64,000 nt of DNA from Artemisia argyi (taxonomy: Eukaryota > Streptophyta > Magnoliopsida > Asterales > Asteraceae). This document shows, piece by piece, positions 1-13,340 of the stretch. How positions within the stretch are numbered: position 1 is the first letter of the stretch; each line of letters opens with the position of its first letter. A program made the position numbers and the translations under genes. The stretch is from positions 182,593,115-182,657,114 of the forward strand of contig CM060708.1 in the NCBI GenBank assembly GCA_030686995.1. Reading direction: 5' to 3'. The notes beneath the pieces are model-generated. The model was given only the letters and a program-made list of their open reading frames with translations. It searched no databases and was not told where the DNA came from.

Positions 1-1800
1 CCCTCCTCCCTTAGCCACTACTCCAAGTATTCTTGGCCAACAATCCAATTCGTGCCCTATAAATACCTCGCAACCTACAACCATTTTAAACTATCCCACA
101 ACACCTCACCACCTCAATTCTCTACTCTCTCTTGATCCTAGTAGAAGTATAAGAGTCCCTATATCAGAATAGAAGCCAATAGCAAGCCTTGAAGCCCTCT
201 CCAATTTGAATTCTTGTCGAGAAAACCCTAAGTCCCCCTTTCGACCCATTTTAAATGTGTAAGCCATATCCATTAGTTCTATAAGCTCTATTTTAGTTTC
301 ATAATGTTTATAAGCTGTAATAGATCATGCATGAACCATTGTTTAAGCCTTGATGATTAAAACCTATGCGTTTTTATTTTAAAACCCTAATTTCGCATTA
401 TTTTGGTATTTTGCTCATACGCTCTTTCAATAAGCTATAATCTCGTAAAAGCTACTTATATAAGCCTATACTAATAAGCAATAAGCTTTAAAACTCTTTT
501 GTATCATAAAAATGTACTTTACATGGTTTTTGAACTAGTTTTGTAATGTTTTTTATGCAAAGGGTATATATTGTAACTTTTGTAAACTATTAAGTTTAAG
601 GGTATATATTGCCAATTTACAAACTTAAGGGTATAAATGAGATATTTTCATAAAAATCAAAATCATATCTTTTTAACTTAACAACGTATCACAATATTAG
701 GGAGCTTCATGTGAGAGGTTTCATTTGGGTATACGTTTTGACGAGTTTGCTGGGTTCACGAGTTAAAGTGCCTTGGCTCCTCAGACGTTTACTACATGAC
801 CTCTAAATTACGATGGCCCGAACAGTGTTACGTTATATCTAAATCTAGAAACACTTTCCTCGGAAACAGAGTTTTGAAACATAAACAAACCAACTAAAGA
901 CTTGACATACACACTACCTCAGGTTGCGTGAGTAGGCCGTCTAATATCTGAATCACATTTCCCTGAACTAAGGTGAGTTCATAGCCTCACTTTTAAATGC
1001 TTTATAAACTAGTGAGAGGGATATATGCTATAAACCGAATACAAGTCTTTTTTTTTCCTGATTGATTATTGCACGAGTACCACGTATGCCACCACTAGAC
1101 ACAAATTTCATGAACCATAATCACTTGCGAGTGAACGCGAGTTTAGTTGATAAATCTATCTGGAGTTTGACAACTCCCGTTAGTTTGCCCCTGCCGGGTA
1201 CCAATAAGCACTATATTTGAGAACAAAGAGGTTAACCTTAGCAAGTTAACCTTACATCTAGTCACTGGTTTGGTCTGCAGTGCCACCATTTGGACTTGGA
1301 CATGTTAACGTAGGGTGTCATGAGCTTAGATGCAATAATACTACACTACTATACTTTTTCCTTGATGGGTATAACAACTGAACCCAGTGGAACTTGTATT
1401 CAAACTATATCTATCTAAACCTATAAATTTCACTCAACCTTTGTGTTGACCTTTAAGCATGTTATCCCAGGTAACTGAGCCCTTTACAACTTACGGCACG
1501 GAGTGACACTGGACATGAGGACGTCCAGACCTTCTATCATTCACCCTCTTTTGCTTTAAAACGTATCTTTGGGACCTCTCTTTTGTAAAAGTTTATCTTT
1601 TACTATAAAAACTCTGATGAATAAATGCATGATAAACTATCTTTTAAAAACGTCTTTTTTTCAGTCGTTTTCTATAATTGTGACTGTGTATATAAATGAG
1701 GTAATACTCCAGATTTTGCTGCTATCTGTGAAAATGGGCGTTACATATATTACTATAGATCTTATAATATTGTTATGTAATAATTTTAAAAGATGAAATG
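1..1800 (+). repeat. Unclassified repeat DNA, possibly LTR-derived
   Basis: No gene is supported here. A TATA-like CTATAAATA at 57-65 is followed by a CT-rich leader-like stretch. The later text has phrases typical of plant LTR regions, such as a GGTGAGTTCATAG-like stretch near 970 that also occurs in the LTRs at 21.8 kb. The short reading frames have no recognisable protein family. An old LTR fragment read on the plus strand is my best guess; neither end of an element is visible. Confidence 0.3.
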
Positions 1801-3247
1801 AAAGCGAGTAATAAAACAAAATTTATAGAATAAAATATGCCAAAATTTGTTGTGAAAAGTAGAAAGAAGCGACAAAAGTCATGATATTAATGCAGCTTTA
1901 AAGTCATGCAATTTCTTTATGTATTTTTTTGTGAAATGTGCCATTTGTATCATGTTCACTCTTGTAAATCTGTAAGTGTAATTAAGAGTCGTGTTTGGCT
2001 ACAAATAGAATCACGTGAACATCATTACAATCCTCGTGATTGGCCAAATGGCTACAACACGCTATGTGATGCGACGAAGAACTGGTACCCAGATATATGC
2101 GATGCATTGGAGAGTTGCTTTGACCACTAATCCGATGCGAGACACATCCATATCAAGACGAATAACAACTAATCAAAGGCAACTGCATAATTCAAGAGTT
2201 GTTTATGGTAACCAATCTATCGAATTCTAAATCTATATTATTTTAATTCAGTTTGGGATTACATATATTTCAAGATTAGTATGACTTACGCTCATCATCA
2301 TTTAATTGCATCGTAAATCCTAAATTGGATATATGTTTAAAAATCCATCAAGTTAAATTTGTTGTTGGATGCATCTTAGATCAAATAAATTAATAAATAA
2401 ATAAACCTAGCCATATTTATACTATTAGAAGATTCAATCTCAAAAATTACTTTTAGCATTTTTTTTCTTTAGTTCTTTTCCCTATAATTTCTATCGAGTA
2501 AGTGTACTTGAGCATAAAGCCGTGTAACATACGTGGTATAATTGATTAATCGACCCTCATCATAAAAACCTTTAAAATAATTAAGGAATCTTAACTTCGA
2601 GTAAAGAAGGGTTACAGAGATCCGGTAAGAAGAAAAACTAACATGAGAAGAATAAGAAGAATTTCTAGCCACACATTTCAAATAAGGGAGAGATTTTCAA
2701 AGGGAGATGCATTTATTTTAATAGGTGCATCTGAAATGTGTGATTGTGGTTTCTTCTTATCATTATCATTTTAGTTTTTCTTCTTATTTGATCATAACTC
2801 TACCTTTAAATACCGTAAATCGATTGGTGTCGGCACAAACTTGAAACCTTAGACTCAATTTAACTTTTCAATACTAACATGTATTTACAAAATTAGAGTG
2901 ATTAACTTTAGCATATAAAACTTTACTATTGTTTGAATTTCAATTATTATAATTTATTTGTTTTTAAATTGTAAATTTTAATATTCACAATTGGTGATGA
3001 ACTTCGGAAGATGTGACTATAAGACATATACGTAAATTGAGTATTTATTTAATTCACAATTGATGTATAAATTTATTAATTGTTGACTACACAAACATAA
3101 TTTCATACATTGAAAAATTTAAACCTCCTACACATCACATTTTTACTTTTTCTTCTTAGACGACTTTGAGAAAATTGAACAATCTGATTGGCCAACAAAT
3201 TGCTCGGTTTAGTAATTGTCGACAAGGTTTCCTTTATAATATAAAAT
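1801..3247. other. Intergenic AT-rich DNA
   Basis: AT-rich sequence with only short open frames that lack codon structure or a recognisable family. I see no gene, RNA gene or complete element in it. Confidence 0.5.
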
Positions 3248-3570
3248 GGGATAATTACCAAAATAGACAGGACAACCAAGTGGTTGGCGGTTTCCTAGAC
3301 CGGGATCGGAAAATGACTTTTTTAGACCAAGGCAACCTGTACTTTTTGGGTAACTGAAATCTGCAAGTGACAAGTATCACTTTTCTGACATTTATTTTGG
3401 ACAAGTTGTGTATTTTTTGGGCAACAGCCGCCATTTTTTGGACAACTGAAGACACTTGTCATTATATGGGTCGAGTTGCCCAGTTGCCTGATCTAAAGTG
3501 AGAATTTTCCGATCTTTGGGTAGAAACCGCCAACCACTTGGTTGCCTGGTCTATTTTAGTGATTATCCTT
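3248..3570. mobile_element. Mutator-type MITE with long terminal inverted repeats
   Basis: The left end (GGGATAATTACCAAAATAGA and onward, about 48 bp) is matched in reverse complement by the right end at about 3523-3570. Both arms include the reverse-complementary pair AACCAAGTGGTTGGCGG and CCGCCAACCACTTGGTT. The flanks 3239-3247 and 3571-3579 are nine-base sequences differing at one position, which fits the 9-bp target duplications of Mutator-like elements. There is no transposase gene inside, so the element is non-autonomous. Confidence 0.6.
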
Positions 3571-4892
3571 ATAAAAAATATCTACCAATCACTTTTTTCC
3601 ATTCAAAGTTGCATAGTATTGGGGTTTTCGAATTTGTGGATACCAAAGTTCAATATTTAAACGAGTCAATAGTCACATTCCTTAGTATGTTGAACACTCT
3701 CTTAATGTTGATATAGAACGAACATTTCATTTTACATATTAGTGTTTGGACGAAACATGTTGATTGATCAATGTTGTTGTGAATATATAAAATTTAGTTT
3801 ACTCAAAGTTACATTACTATGAAAATGAGATGATCTCATACTTATGCATTTGCATTATATGTTACAAATTATATATTTGTCATCATTAAACACAAAAAAA
3901 ATGTTTAGTTTAAATATTTTAATAATATTTTCACTAACTATGCGTTTAATTTGTTTAAATGTGTTGACGTTCATGAACAATAACAATTTTTCACAAAAGA
4001 AAAGTATAAAATGTCTTTCTCATGAATAACAAAATTCATGGGCATTTATATTTGAAACACAAAGAGTAATTAAAAATCTAGTAAGTTTTGAACCATTTTA
4101 TAATGAATGAGCAATATCATCCCCTATGGTTTAATGAATGAGCAATATCATATTTTATAAAGCATTTCTAAAACTTACAATTGTAGATTTTATAAGACTT
4201 TGCGTGAGATTTTGGCCGGAATTGCGGGTTCTTGTCGGGTTATCGCCGGTTTGACTAATTCCACGGGTTTACAAGTCTCCGATTTTCAACAGTTTTCATC
4301 GGCTTTGATTGGTTCGTTAACACCCGGATTGACGTCTTTAAAAACCCGAAGTTGTCCGGATCGTGGTTAGACTGCTCGGTTCACTGTTATGTATTATGAG
4401 TCGGTTCACATTACATTACTTTTTATAAACACCTTTTAACAAATGGGGTTTTTTATCTTGTGTCCTACAAACACAAGATAAGGAAAAAAAGAAAAGTGAA
4501 AAAAAAAAATAAAAAAAAATACAGTATGTTTTTTAGACACAAGTTAAATGAGAAATTATTAATCATATAATAAATTGCAAATCACCTAACTTAATGATCT
4601 GAAGACAAAATAAATCAAAAACATGTCAAGTGACAATTGTCCCAACCAGTTGGAGTAAAACACATATAACCCCAAAGTCTTCTTCCACCAATAAACAATC
4701 CAATTTACTAATAATATAATCATTCTCTCCCTCCTTCCTTGTAACACAAATTAAACCCCTTCCAATTTGATCTCCAAATTATATGAAAAGATACCCACAC
4801 CATCATCGCCGAGTTCCATGATTTTTATATAAAACCATTTTTATAAAAATTAAATCGATCTTCTTCGATTTAATTATAAGCTGTTAATAATT
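3571..4892. promoter_or_regulatory. Upstream region of the SEC gene
   Basis: Intergenic DNA ahead of the O-GlcNAc transferase start codon. It holds a direct repeat of about 20 bp (ATGAATGAGCAATATCAT at 4101-4120 and 4132-4151), a GC-richer island at about 4200-4390, and a pyrimidine-rich stretch at about 4725-4745 that probably lies in or near the 5' untranslated leader. No confident TATA box or transcription start can be named. Confidence 0.35.
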
Positions 4893-7138
4893 ATGTTGTC
4901 GTTACAAACAGATCAACGGCAAGCTAACCAATTTCAGCAACAGAATCAGCAACAGCTGTTACAGCATCATAATCGTGAATCATCGTTTGTGTTGTCAACT
5001 GAAATCGATGGATCATCGTCAAGTAAATTGTCCCAAGGAGTTGTTGAAGGTTGTTTAATTAGGGTTTTTTATTGTGCAATTAGGGTTTTGTTTTTAATTT
5101 TGAAATTAGGGTTTTGAGTTGTGAAAGTTTGAATCTTTAAGTGTTTTTTGTGGTTATTGTTTGTTAGGGTTGTTAAAAGGAGTGTTTTGGGTGTTTGGCT
5201 TAGCTTATTTTGTGAGCTTTTTAGCTTATTGAGATTTAGAGAGTTGAAAAGCTCGCTTTTTTAGCGCGTTTATCAACTTGAGCTTATGGATTTGAACTGT
5301 CGATAAGCTGTAAAAAATGAGAATATAGATTTTTTTTATAATTTGAATAGAGCTGACAAGCCCATAAAATAAGCTAAGGTTGAGATTTCTAGCTATATGT
5401 TTCTGAATCTTGTTTTGACATGTTTGGGTGTTGTTTCTTTGTTACTTGTTACAGCAGATGAAGATATGCTCATGTCCCTTGCTCATCAAAAGTACAAGTC
5501 TGGAGACTTTAGACTGGCATTAGATCATAGCCAGGCTGTTTATGATAGGAACCCATCCCGAACAGATAATCTTCTTCTCATGGGGGCTATTTATTATCAG
5601 GTTGGTTATATGGTTTCTATGTGGATCGTAATTGATTTCTTGTTTAGACGTATGCGTGGTTCTAACAGAAGGCTTGTTTGCTGTTGTTTTAGTTACATGA
5701 CTTTGATATGTGCATTGCAAAGAATGAAGAAGCTCTCCGGATTGATCGGAATTTTGCAGAGTGCTATGGGAATATGGCAAATGCATGGAAGGTTAAAAAC
5801 TGCCACTGAATTTTTGTCGTGTTTGTATTTATATACGTTTGAATATTATATAACGTGTTCGATGCACTTATTTTTGGTACAGGAAAAGGGAAATATTGAT
5901 GTTGCTATCCGCTATTATTTAGTTGCAATTGAGGTATGTAGACGTTCTATATATGTACTGATAAATGATCAGCTGTTGAAACAAGTTATGAATTGATTAG
6001 GTTGACTGTTATGCTGTTATATGCTATCTTTTCGATGTTCCAAGGTATCTGTGAATCATAATTATTAGGATAGTTATAGCCTATAGGCTGAGGATGCATC
6101 GTCTGCGATTTACTACTAAGTCAGTCTGTTCACATGAAAAAATTATAGAGGGAGAATAGAAGTTGGGAAAAATAATACGCCGTATTTCTTTTTGTCATTT
6201 AATTCTGAATCTGAGCTCTGATTAAGTAGCTTATTATATCATACCAACTCCATTTGGTCCTGTTATTCATCTGGTTCATGATTTTCTGTTATAGAGGGGA
6301 GTTTTGAACTAAATCCTTGGTATGATCTCAACTGTTAGGAAGCTCTTACAGGAAGAAAGAATTGTTTGTGCAATGTATATATTTACAAATCCTATAGTGT
6401 GCTGCATCACGCTACTATTAGGGGCTGGTAACAATTTAATGCAGCAAATGAAACTACAGCCAGTAAATCGTATACATTTCACTATAAGAGGCCCACCCCC
6501 ATTCCCTCATGTAGGTGACGTTGGTATCAAACCATTTCTAAATGCTATCATTTGAAGTAGTCTGATGTTTTTGAGGGATACAACATCATCTGCCTGTGCA
6601 CTCTAATGAGTTAACAAGAAATTGGTTCCTTGCACCGATCAAGATGCACCGAATATATTACTTTATGATCTCTTTTCTAAGACATCAAATGGTAATATGT
6701 TCTAGTGTTATGTAAATGTGTTATTGTTAACATTCCTACTTACTGTACCAGATATAATTTTTTTCAGATTTCATTATCGTAAAATTAAAAAATAAATAAA
6801 CTATTTCTATTAAATTCTTGAATTTGGAACTCAAGATAGAAGAACAAATAACATATTTATATAACTAGCACAGTGGCTACTCTATTTATAGAGTTTTCGT
6901 CGGATTTTCTATTTTTTGCGCGTTCTAGACTGTGTGTTCAAGTTTGTGCATTAGGTTACATGCATATATAGGGAGGTAGATGAAGCTCTCTTAATTTCAA
7001 GGCAGAGTAATGATTTAGCAGTGTTAGGATGTGACAAATGTACATCATATCTCAATCTTTGCATAATCCATCAACATGTGTTTTGGGTGGGATTAATGGT
7101 TGGTATGTGGATGTTTGAGTCTGGTCTTTTCATTGAGC

Positions 7139-7190
<52 letters not shown>

Positions 7191-10100
7191 TGTATGTTTG
7201 ATGTCGTTGAGCCAAATGATGGATTCTGCTTTCTAGCATATGTTATTGGTCTAGTGGAGCTATGTTCCACCTATTTTTGTTACTTTAACAAATCGTGAGT
7301 ATGATTCATGCAGCTTCGTCCCAATTTTGCGGATGCATGGTCAAACTTGGGAAGTGCTTACATGCGGAAAGGAAGGCTAACGGAAGCTGCTCAATGCTGT
7401 CGTCAGGCTCTTTCATTGAACCCTCGTTTGGTCAGAATCTTACCCGTTTCTGTTTGATGATACATTATTATTTATTTGTTTTCTAAACATGTGTTTCTTC
7501 CTTTTTTTCTGTAGGTCGATGCTCACAGCAACCTTGGGAACTTGATGAAAGCGCAAGGATTAGTGCAAGAGGTAAGAAAACTTGACCAGCATTTGACGTC
7601 GTTACCCCTTTGTTTTATTGGCTATTATTTCATATATGTAATCGAGTGTAAGCTCCTGCTAAATGTTGAGAATATGTCTTGGACAGGCATACAGTTGCTA
7701 TGTGGAGGCACTCCGTATTCAACCAACTTTTGCTATTGCTTGGTCTAATCTTGCTGGCCTTTTCATGGAGTCTGGTGATCTTAATCGGGCACTCCAGTAT
7801 TACAAGGTATATGAGTTTTGGTGCTTCTAAGCTCTAATGAGTGTTTCACATCATAAATGATGTCTATTTTAAATATGATTATATGAATCATACTTGTACA
7901 CATAATGGGTCATGTATTTAGCTAGTTTGTTTATCTACGAAGTTCTGGTTTGTGATCATTTGTTTCAAAATGTATGTCATGTATATTCTTTGGTTGAATA
8001 TATTCTCAATGCGGGCCTTGCACATGGCAGGAGGCGGTCAAGCTCAAACCAACATTTGCTGATGCCTATTTGAACTTGGGAAATGTGTACAAGGTGAAGC
8101 TTTTGTCTTTTGCCTAGTACTGGTAGATCTAAACGCCGGGACAAACAAACTAAAATATATTTTCTTCGCTTGCTATAGGCTTTGGGAATGGCTCCAGAAG
8201 CAATTGTGTGTTATCAGCGTGCTCTTCAGTCGAAGCCAGACTATGCCATGGCTTTTGGTGAGTAATATTTTTATACGGAGTATTTTGTTTTTATCGTTTA
8301 CATGAACCAGAAGTCATTCTTTGTTGTACTTATAATTTCTTCAGGAAATCTAGCTAGCATATACTATGAGCAAGGAAACCTGGAGATGGCAATTAACCAT
8401 TATAAGCAGGCTATAGCTCGTGATGCTGGATTTTTGGAAGCTTATAACAATCTGGTGAGCTTTATCTTCTGTATGCGAAATTAGTTTGGTTCATCCATAT
8501 GGTGGATATTCTTTTAGGTGAACTGATCCTCGCGTTTCTGTTTTTCAGTGCTTATATTTTTTATTATATTTTGTTTGTTAGGGAAATGCACTCAAGGATG
8601 CTGGCAGAGTTGAAGAAGCCATCCATTGCTACCGGGTAGGCTATCATATTATTTTGCACTGAATTTCTACTTTGTATTTTATCTGCTTAATTGTGGCTGG
8701 AATTCTGTTTCAAAATATAGCAATGCCTTTCGTTGCAACCTAACCATCCTCAGGCTCTCACTAATCTTGGGAACATATACATGGAATGGTATGTTTCTAC
8801 ATATAGGCTACTTTACGATATTCTAGTGGAAGTAGTAGAACATCTTTTTGCGACAGAGCAATTATATATGTAAAATGGTTCTAAAGAGAAGTTTCTAATA
8901 CTCAGGAATATGATGACGGCTGCTGCTCAATGCTACAAGGCAACTTTAACTGTAACTACAGGATTGTCTGCTCCTTTTAACAATCTGGCAATCATATACA
9001 AGCAACAGGTAGTGAACTCTCTCCTAGTCTTCTTTTTTAATTCAAATACTTCAGTTATAGACTTATAGTATCAATTTGAGAGCTTTGCATGCTAATATTG
9101 TCGTTACTTCTGGAACTTGGCACATGCTAAAGACATGATAAGTTTTGTCTGATGGCTGATGGAAAGTATTTATTTTGACAAACAGGGTAACTTTGCCGAT
9201 GCTATATCTTGCTACAATGAAGTCCTTCGCATTGATCCGATGGCGGCTGATGGTCTTGTTAATCGTGGAAACACTTACAAGGAGATTGGGAGAGTTAATG
9301 AAGCAATTCAAGACTACTCGCATGCTATTGTTATACGCCCAAACATGGCTGAAGCTCATGCAAATTTGGCTTCAGCTTACAAAGACAGGTATATTGAGTT
9401 CATTACATGTGTTGAGACATATTAATTTGATCATGGTCTTTTTTGGACATGTTTGAACACCCACACTTGTAATTTGTAGCGGACATGTAGAAGCAGCTAT
9501 TAAAAGCTACCGGCAAGCTTTGGCTATCCGTCCTGATTTTCCAGAAGCAACATGTAATCTGTTGCATACATTACAGGTATATCTTTGGATGTAATCAATA
9601 TACTATGTCTCTTGGGTTTTTATTTTGTTTATTCTAACGAATTTTGACATTTTTTTTATTCCTCTTTTCTAGTGTGTATGTGATTGGGATGATAGGAAAA
9701 GAATGTTTATCGAAGTTGAAAGTATACTTCGGAGACAGATCAAGGTTTTTGATAATTTCTGCTTAAAATACTTCTTTTTCTGCAACTATTAATATTCTAG
9801 CATTTGGTCCTCCTTATAGTATAGTTCTAACATACCAACTATTTCTTTCCAGATGTCAGTGATTCCTAGTGTGCAACCTTTCCATGCAATTGCATATCCA
9901 CTTGATCCCATGCTTGCACTTGAAATTAGGTATGTGTTGTTTTTCTGAGTTGGAATTGTATATGGCTATATATAAAAATGTTAATTAGGCTCTTCCTCTT
10001 TTCTTTTGTAGTCGGAAGTATGCTGCACACTGTTCTGTAGTTGCAAGCCGTTTTTCTCTTCCTGCTTTCAACCACCCTCTTCCATTACGAATAAAGAGTA

Positions 10101-12741
10101 CAGGGGGCAACAATCGGCTGAAAATCGGGTAGATATATAGGCTTAAACCTTCAACTGTTTTAGTATGTAGATTTGAAACAGGTATGGCTTACTGAATATT
10201 GTCGCTGCTTATAGGTATGTCAGCAGTGATTTCGGAAACCACCCACTGTCACATTTGATGGGATCAGTGTTTGGCATGCATAATAGAGAGAACGTTGAGG
10301 TATGTTGGTCTTTGATTTCTTTCATTATAATCTTATATCTTGTTTAGTTCTGATTGGAGATTAACATTTTTATATTTTAGGTGTTTTGCTATGCTTTGAG
10401 TCCAAATGATGGGAGTGAATGGAGGCTTCGTATCCAGTCAGAAGCAGAACACTTTAAGGATGTCTCAGCAATGACTTCTGATACGATCGCAAGGCTGATA
10501 AATGAGGATCAAATACAAATACTCATCAACCTCAATGGTTATACCAAGGTAAGATTAAACTGAACCATCACTTGAATCATAATGATATTGTAGTTTGCTT
10601 CGTACATAAATAATCTTGATATATTTTTTTTCATAACTGATTAGATGTTACTGACTGGTCAATATTAGTCATACGTTTTCTGGATTATAAAAGCGGTAAT
10701 AAAGGAAAACATAGAATATTGGACGATTATATTTCAGACAAAGTTCTGTATCTCTTGAGTTTTATTGTTTCAAAAATCCATTGTGTTTTTCATTCCATTG
10801 CCATGATAATTTGTTGTTTAAAGTTATTAATGATCTGTGGAGCCTTTTTGATTTATGCATTTTGTTTTAGATTGTATATAGGAACCTCAAGTTGTCTTAA
10901 CATTTTTTATTTGACATTTCAGGGGGCTAGAAATGAAATCTTTGCTCTGCAGCCTGCTCCCATTCAGGTGTCATATATGGGATTCCCTGGTACAACTGGT
11001 GCTAGCTACATACAGTATCTGGTTACTGATGAAGTAAGACAACTTCTGTTATCTTTTCCCCGTTAGTTTGCTTCCCCGCTAGTGTATGCTGAGTTGTCTG
11101 TTTTTCTGTGGCAGTTTGTCTCTCCAACTCGGTTTGCTCATATTTACTCTGAGAAGCTTGTTCATCTCCCTCATTGCTACTTTGTGAACGACTATAAGCA
11201 GGTAAACCTTACTAGGGCTGAAATGTTTTACATATTCATACGGATTGATTGTTGCATGAGCATATTTGCACATTCTAGATCTAAATTGTTAACCTTGTTA
11301 TGGTTGGCTTCAGAAAAACCTTGACGTACTGGATTCAAACTGTCAGCCTAAGCGTTCAGCTTATGGATTGCCAGAAAATAAGTTTATATTTGGTTGCTTC
11401 AATCAGCTTTACAAGATGGATCCTGAAATATTTATTACTTGGTAAGACGTGGATTTGTGTTGACTGCAGTTATCCACTGTTTTTATGACATCACAAAGCT
11501 TTACTCCTTTTATCAATCTATTTCAGGTGTAATATCTTAAAGCGTGTTCCCAATAGTGCACTTTGGCTTCTGAGATTCCCAGCTGCTGGTGAAATGAGAC
11601 TTCGTGCCTGTATGTGATTTATATATCAGATATGCTATTGTCTGCATGTTTTGAAACTTGTATCACCATTTCTATGATTGCTCTTTCTGTTTGTTGAAAC
11701 TTTCAAACCTATTTCCATACTACCTTTTGACTAATAAGCTACATCATGTTGCTGCTATCAGATATGCTATTGTCTGCATGTTTTGAAACTTGTATCACCA
11801 TTTCTATGATTGCTCTTTCTGTTTGTTGAAACTTTCAAACCTATTTCCATACTACCTTTTGACTAATAAGCTACATCATGTTGCTGCTGCAGATGCCGCT
11901 GCACAGGGTGTGCAGCCAGACCAGATCATTTTCACTGACGTTGCTATGAAGAATGAACACATCAGGCGTAGTTCTTTGGCGGATCTTTGCCTTGACACGT
12001 AAGCTACACAAACTCTTTGTATCTTTGAATGTTGTTAACAACAGCATGTTCTTGTATAATGATGCCTTGATTGATAATAACTTTGTATTCCCATCGATTA
12101 GGCCGTTATGCAATGCACATACAACAGGCACTGATGTTCTTTGGGCTGGTTTGCCTATGCTGACCCTTCCCCTTGAGAAAATGGCAACTAGAGTTGCTGG
12201 TTCACTTTGTCTAGCCACTGGAGTTGGTGAAGAGATGATTGTTAACAGGTTGGTGGTCCAATCTCTAAATCAAATTGTCAAATAAATTATGATACATGGG
12301 CATTGGTCCTACAGTTAAAGACCTATGACTCTATGAGTTAGGATTGTATCACCATCTTGTTTCTTCTTTGTGTATATTCTTTCATCACAAACCTGCAAAA
12401 ATGACTCGTCACTTTGATATCCTATATGATTAACCTTATGTATTTTTTTGCTATGAAGTATGAAGGAGTATGAAGACAGGGCAGTGTATCTAGCTTTAAA
12501 CCGGCCAAAGCTTCAAGAACTGACTAACCGACTTAAGTTATCACGCCTTAGTTGTCCTCTGTTTGACACATCTCGTTGGGTAAGCTCACTTGGTACCATT
12601 TAGTTTCTTATTGTCAAAGTAGGTTCATTGTTTATATTGCATCACTCCACCTTGTAGTCTTGTACAACAGAGATAATCATAGTCTTGACAAGGAAATTTC
12701 ATCAAAATAACCATATCACAAATGTGTGTGTGTGTGTGTCT

Positions 12742-12818
<77 letters not shown>

Positions 12819-13340
12819 TGTCATAAACTTTTAGGGTTTTTCCAAAACAGCCATCAATTTTGCGAACTTTTTCTATGATCTATTTGTTCTTTTTTGCATG
12901 AGTTATTGGTTGTGGAATTAAATGTCTTTTTGTGTGGGGGTGTGGTTTTTTTGGGATATTTTGAAAGGGAAATAAGTTCTGCAATAAAATAGTTTAGTCC
13001 TTGAAAAACTTTGCAGGATTGTTGGGTATTTTGGTATAAACACTGTTATATGACATCCTAAAAATCACTTGCAATATGACATTTTTTTTATTGATCAAGT
13101 GATGATCTTGTTAAATGATGTTTCGTGTTTATAGTTTTATACCTTATTTATGTAATGGATTCTGAATAGTGGAGTTTTTCACACTGATCGTCAAACCCAT
13201 TTATTCATGTGGATCTGAATTTGTAGGTGAAAAATCTGGAAAGGTCGTACTTTAAGATGTGGAATCTGCACTGCTCTGGCCAACAACCTCAGCACTTCAA
13301 AGTGGCCGAGAATGATATCGAGTATCCTTATGATCATTAG
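4893..13340 (+). CDS. SEC: SECRET AGENT-type protein O-GlcNAc transferase, 28 exons
   Basis: Transfers N-acetylglucosamine from UDP-GlcNAc to Ser/Thr of nuclear and cytosolic proteins; plant SEC modifies regulators such as DELLA proteins. I traced 28 exons with GT..AG borders and consistent phase: 4893-5049, 5455-5600, 5693-5791, 5883-5933, 7314-7430, 7515-7571, 7687-7806, 8031-8093, 8179-8257, 8345-8454, 8582-8635, 8721-8788, 8906-9008, 9186-9388, 9480-9576, 9673-9744, 9853-9929, 10012-10128, 10215-10299, 10381-10548, 10923-11033, 11115-11201, 11314-11441, 11527-11609, 11893-11998, 12102-12248, 12459-12579, 13227-13340. The sum is 979 codons, close to Arabidopsis SEC. A Gln-rich N-terminus precedes about a dozen TPRs (roughly residues 55-505) and the catalytic half. 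GFPGTTGAS starts near residue 701; FNQLYK ends at K781, which aligns with human OGT K842; [11 protein letters not shown] is the UDP site. These motifs separate it from SPINDLY. All exons are open, so it appears intact. The first intron carries telo-box-like motifs. The start codon is the first ATG of exon 1 and is less certain than the rest. Confidence 0.95.
5056..5118 (+). promoter_or_regulatory. Three telo-box-like motifs in SEC intron 1
   Basis: ATTAGGGTTTT occurs three times in about 60 bp just after the first donor site. This is the plant telo-box core (AAACCCTAA on the other strand), which is frequent in 5' regions of housekeeping genes. The sequence shows the motifs; a regulatory role is inferred. 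Confidence 0.4.
7141..7185 (+). repeat. T45 homopolymer in SEC intron 4
   Basis: Forty-five consecutive T in the longest SEC intron upstream of exon 5 (5934-7313). The length may be unreliable in the assembly. Confidence 0.9.
11625..11888 (+). repeat. Perfect 132-bp tandem duplication in SEC intron 24
   Basis: Copies at 11625-11756 and 11757-11888 read identically by eye. The second copy ends four bases before exon 25, so the duplication doubles the likely branch-point and polypyrimidine region. Confidence 0.9.
12723..12816 (+). repeat. Compound microsatellite (TG)n-T40-(AT)n in SEC intron 27
   Basis: A run of about eight TG repeats is followed by CTG, forty T (12743-12782) and about sixteen AT repeats. 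All of it lies inside the last intron. Confidence 0.9.

Noticed and set aside
5397..5996. A 199-codon open frame as a separate gene.
   Set aside because: It is SEC exons 2-4 read through their introns in one frame; the spliced model explains it.
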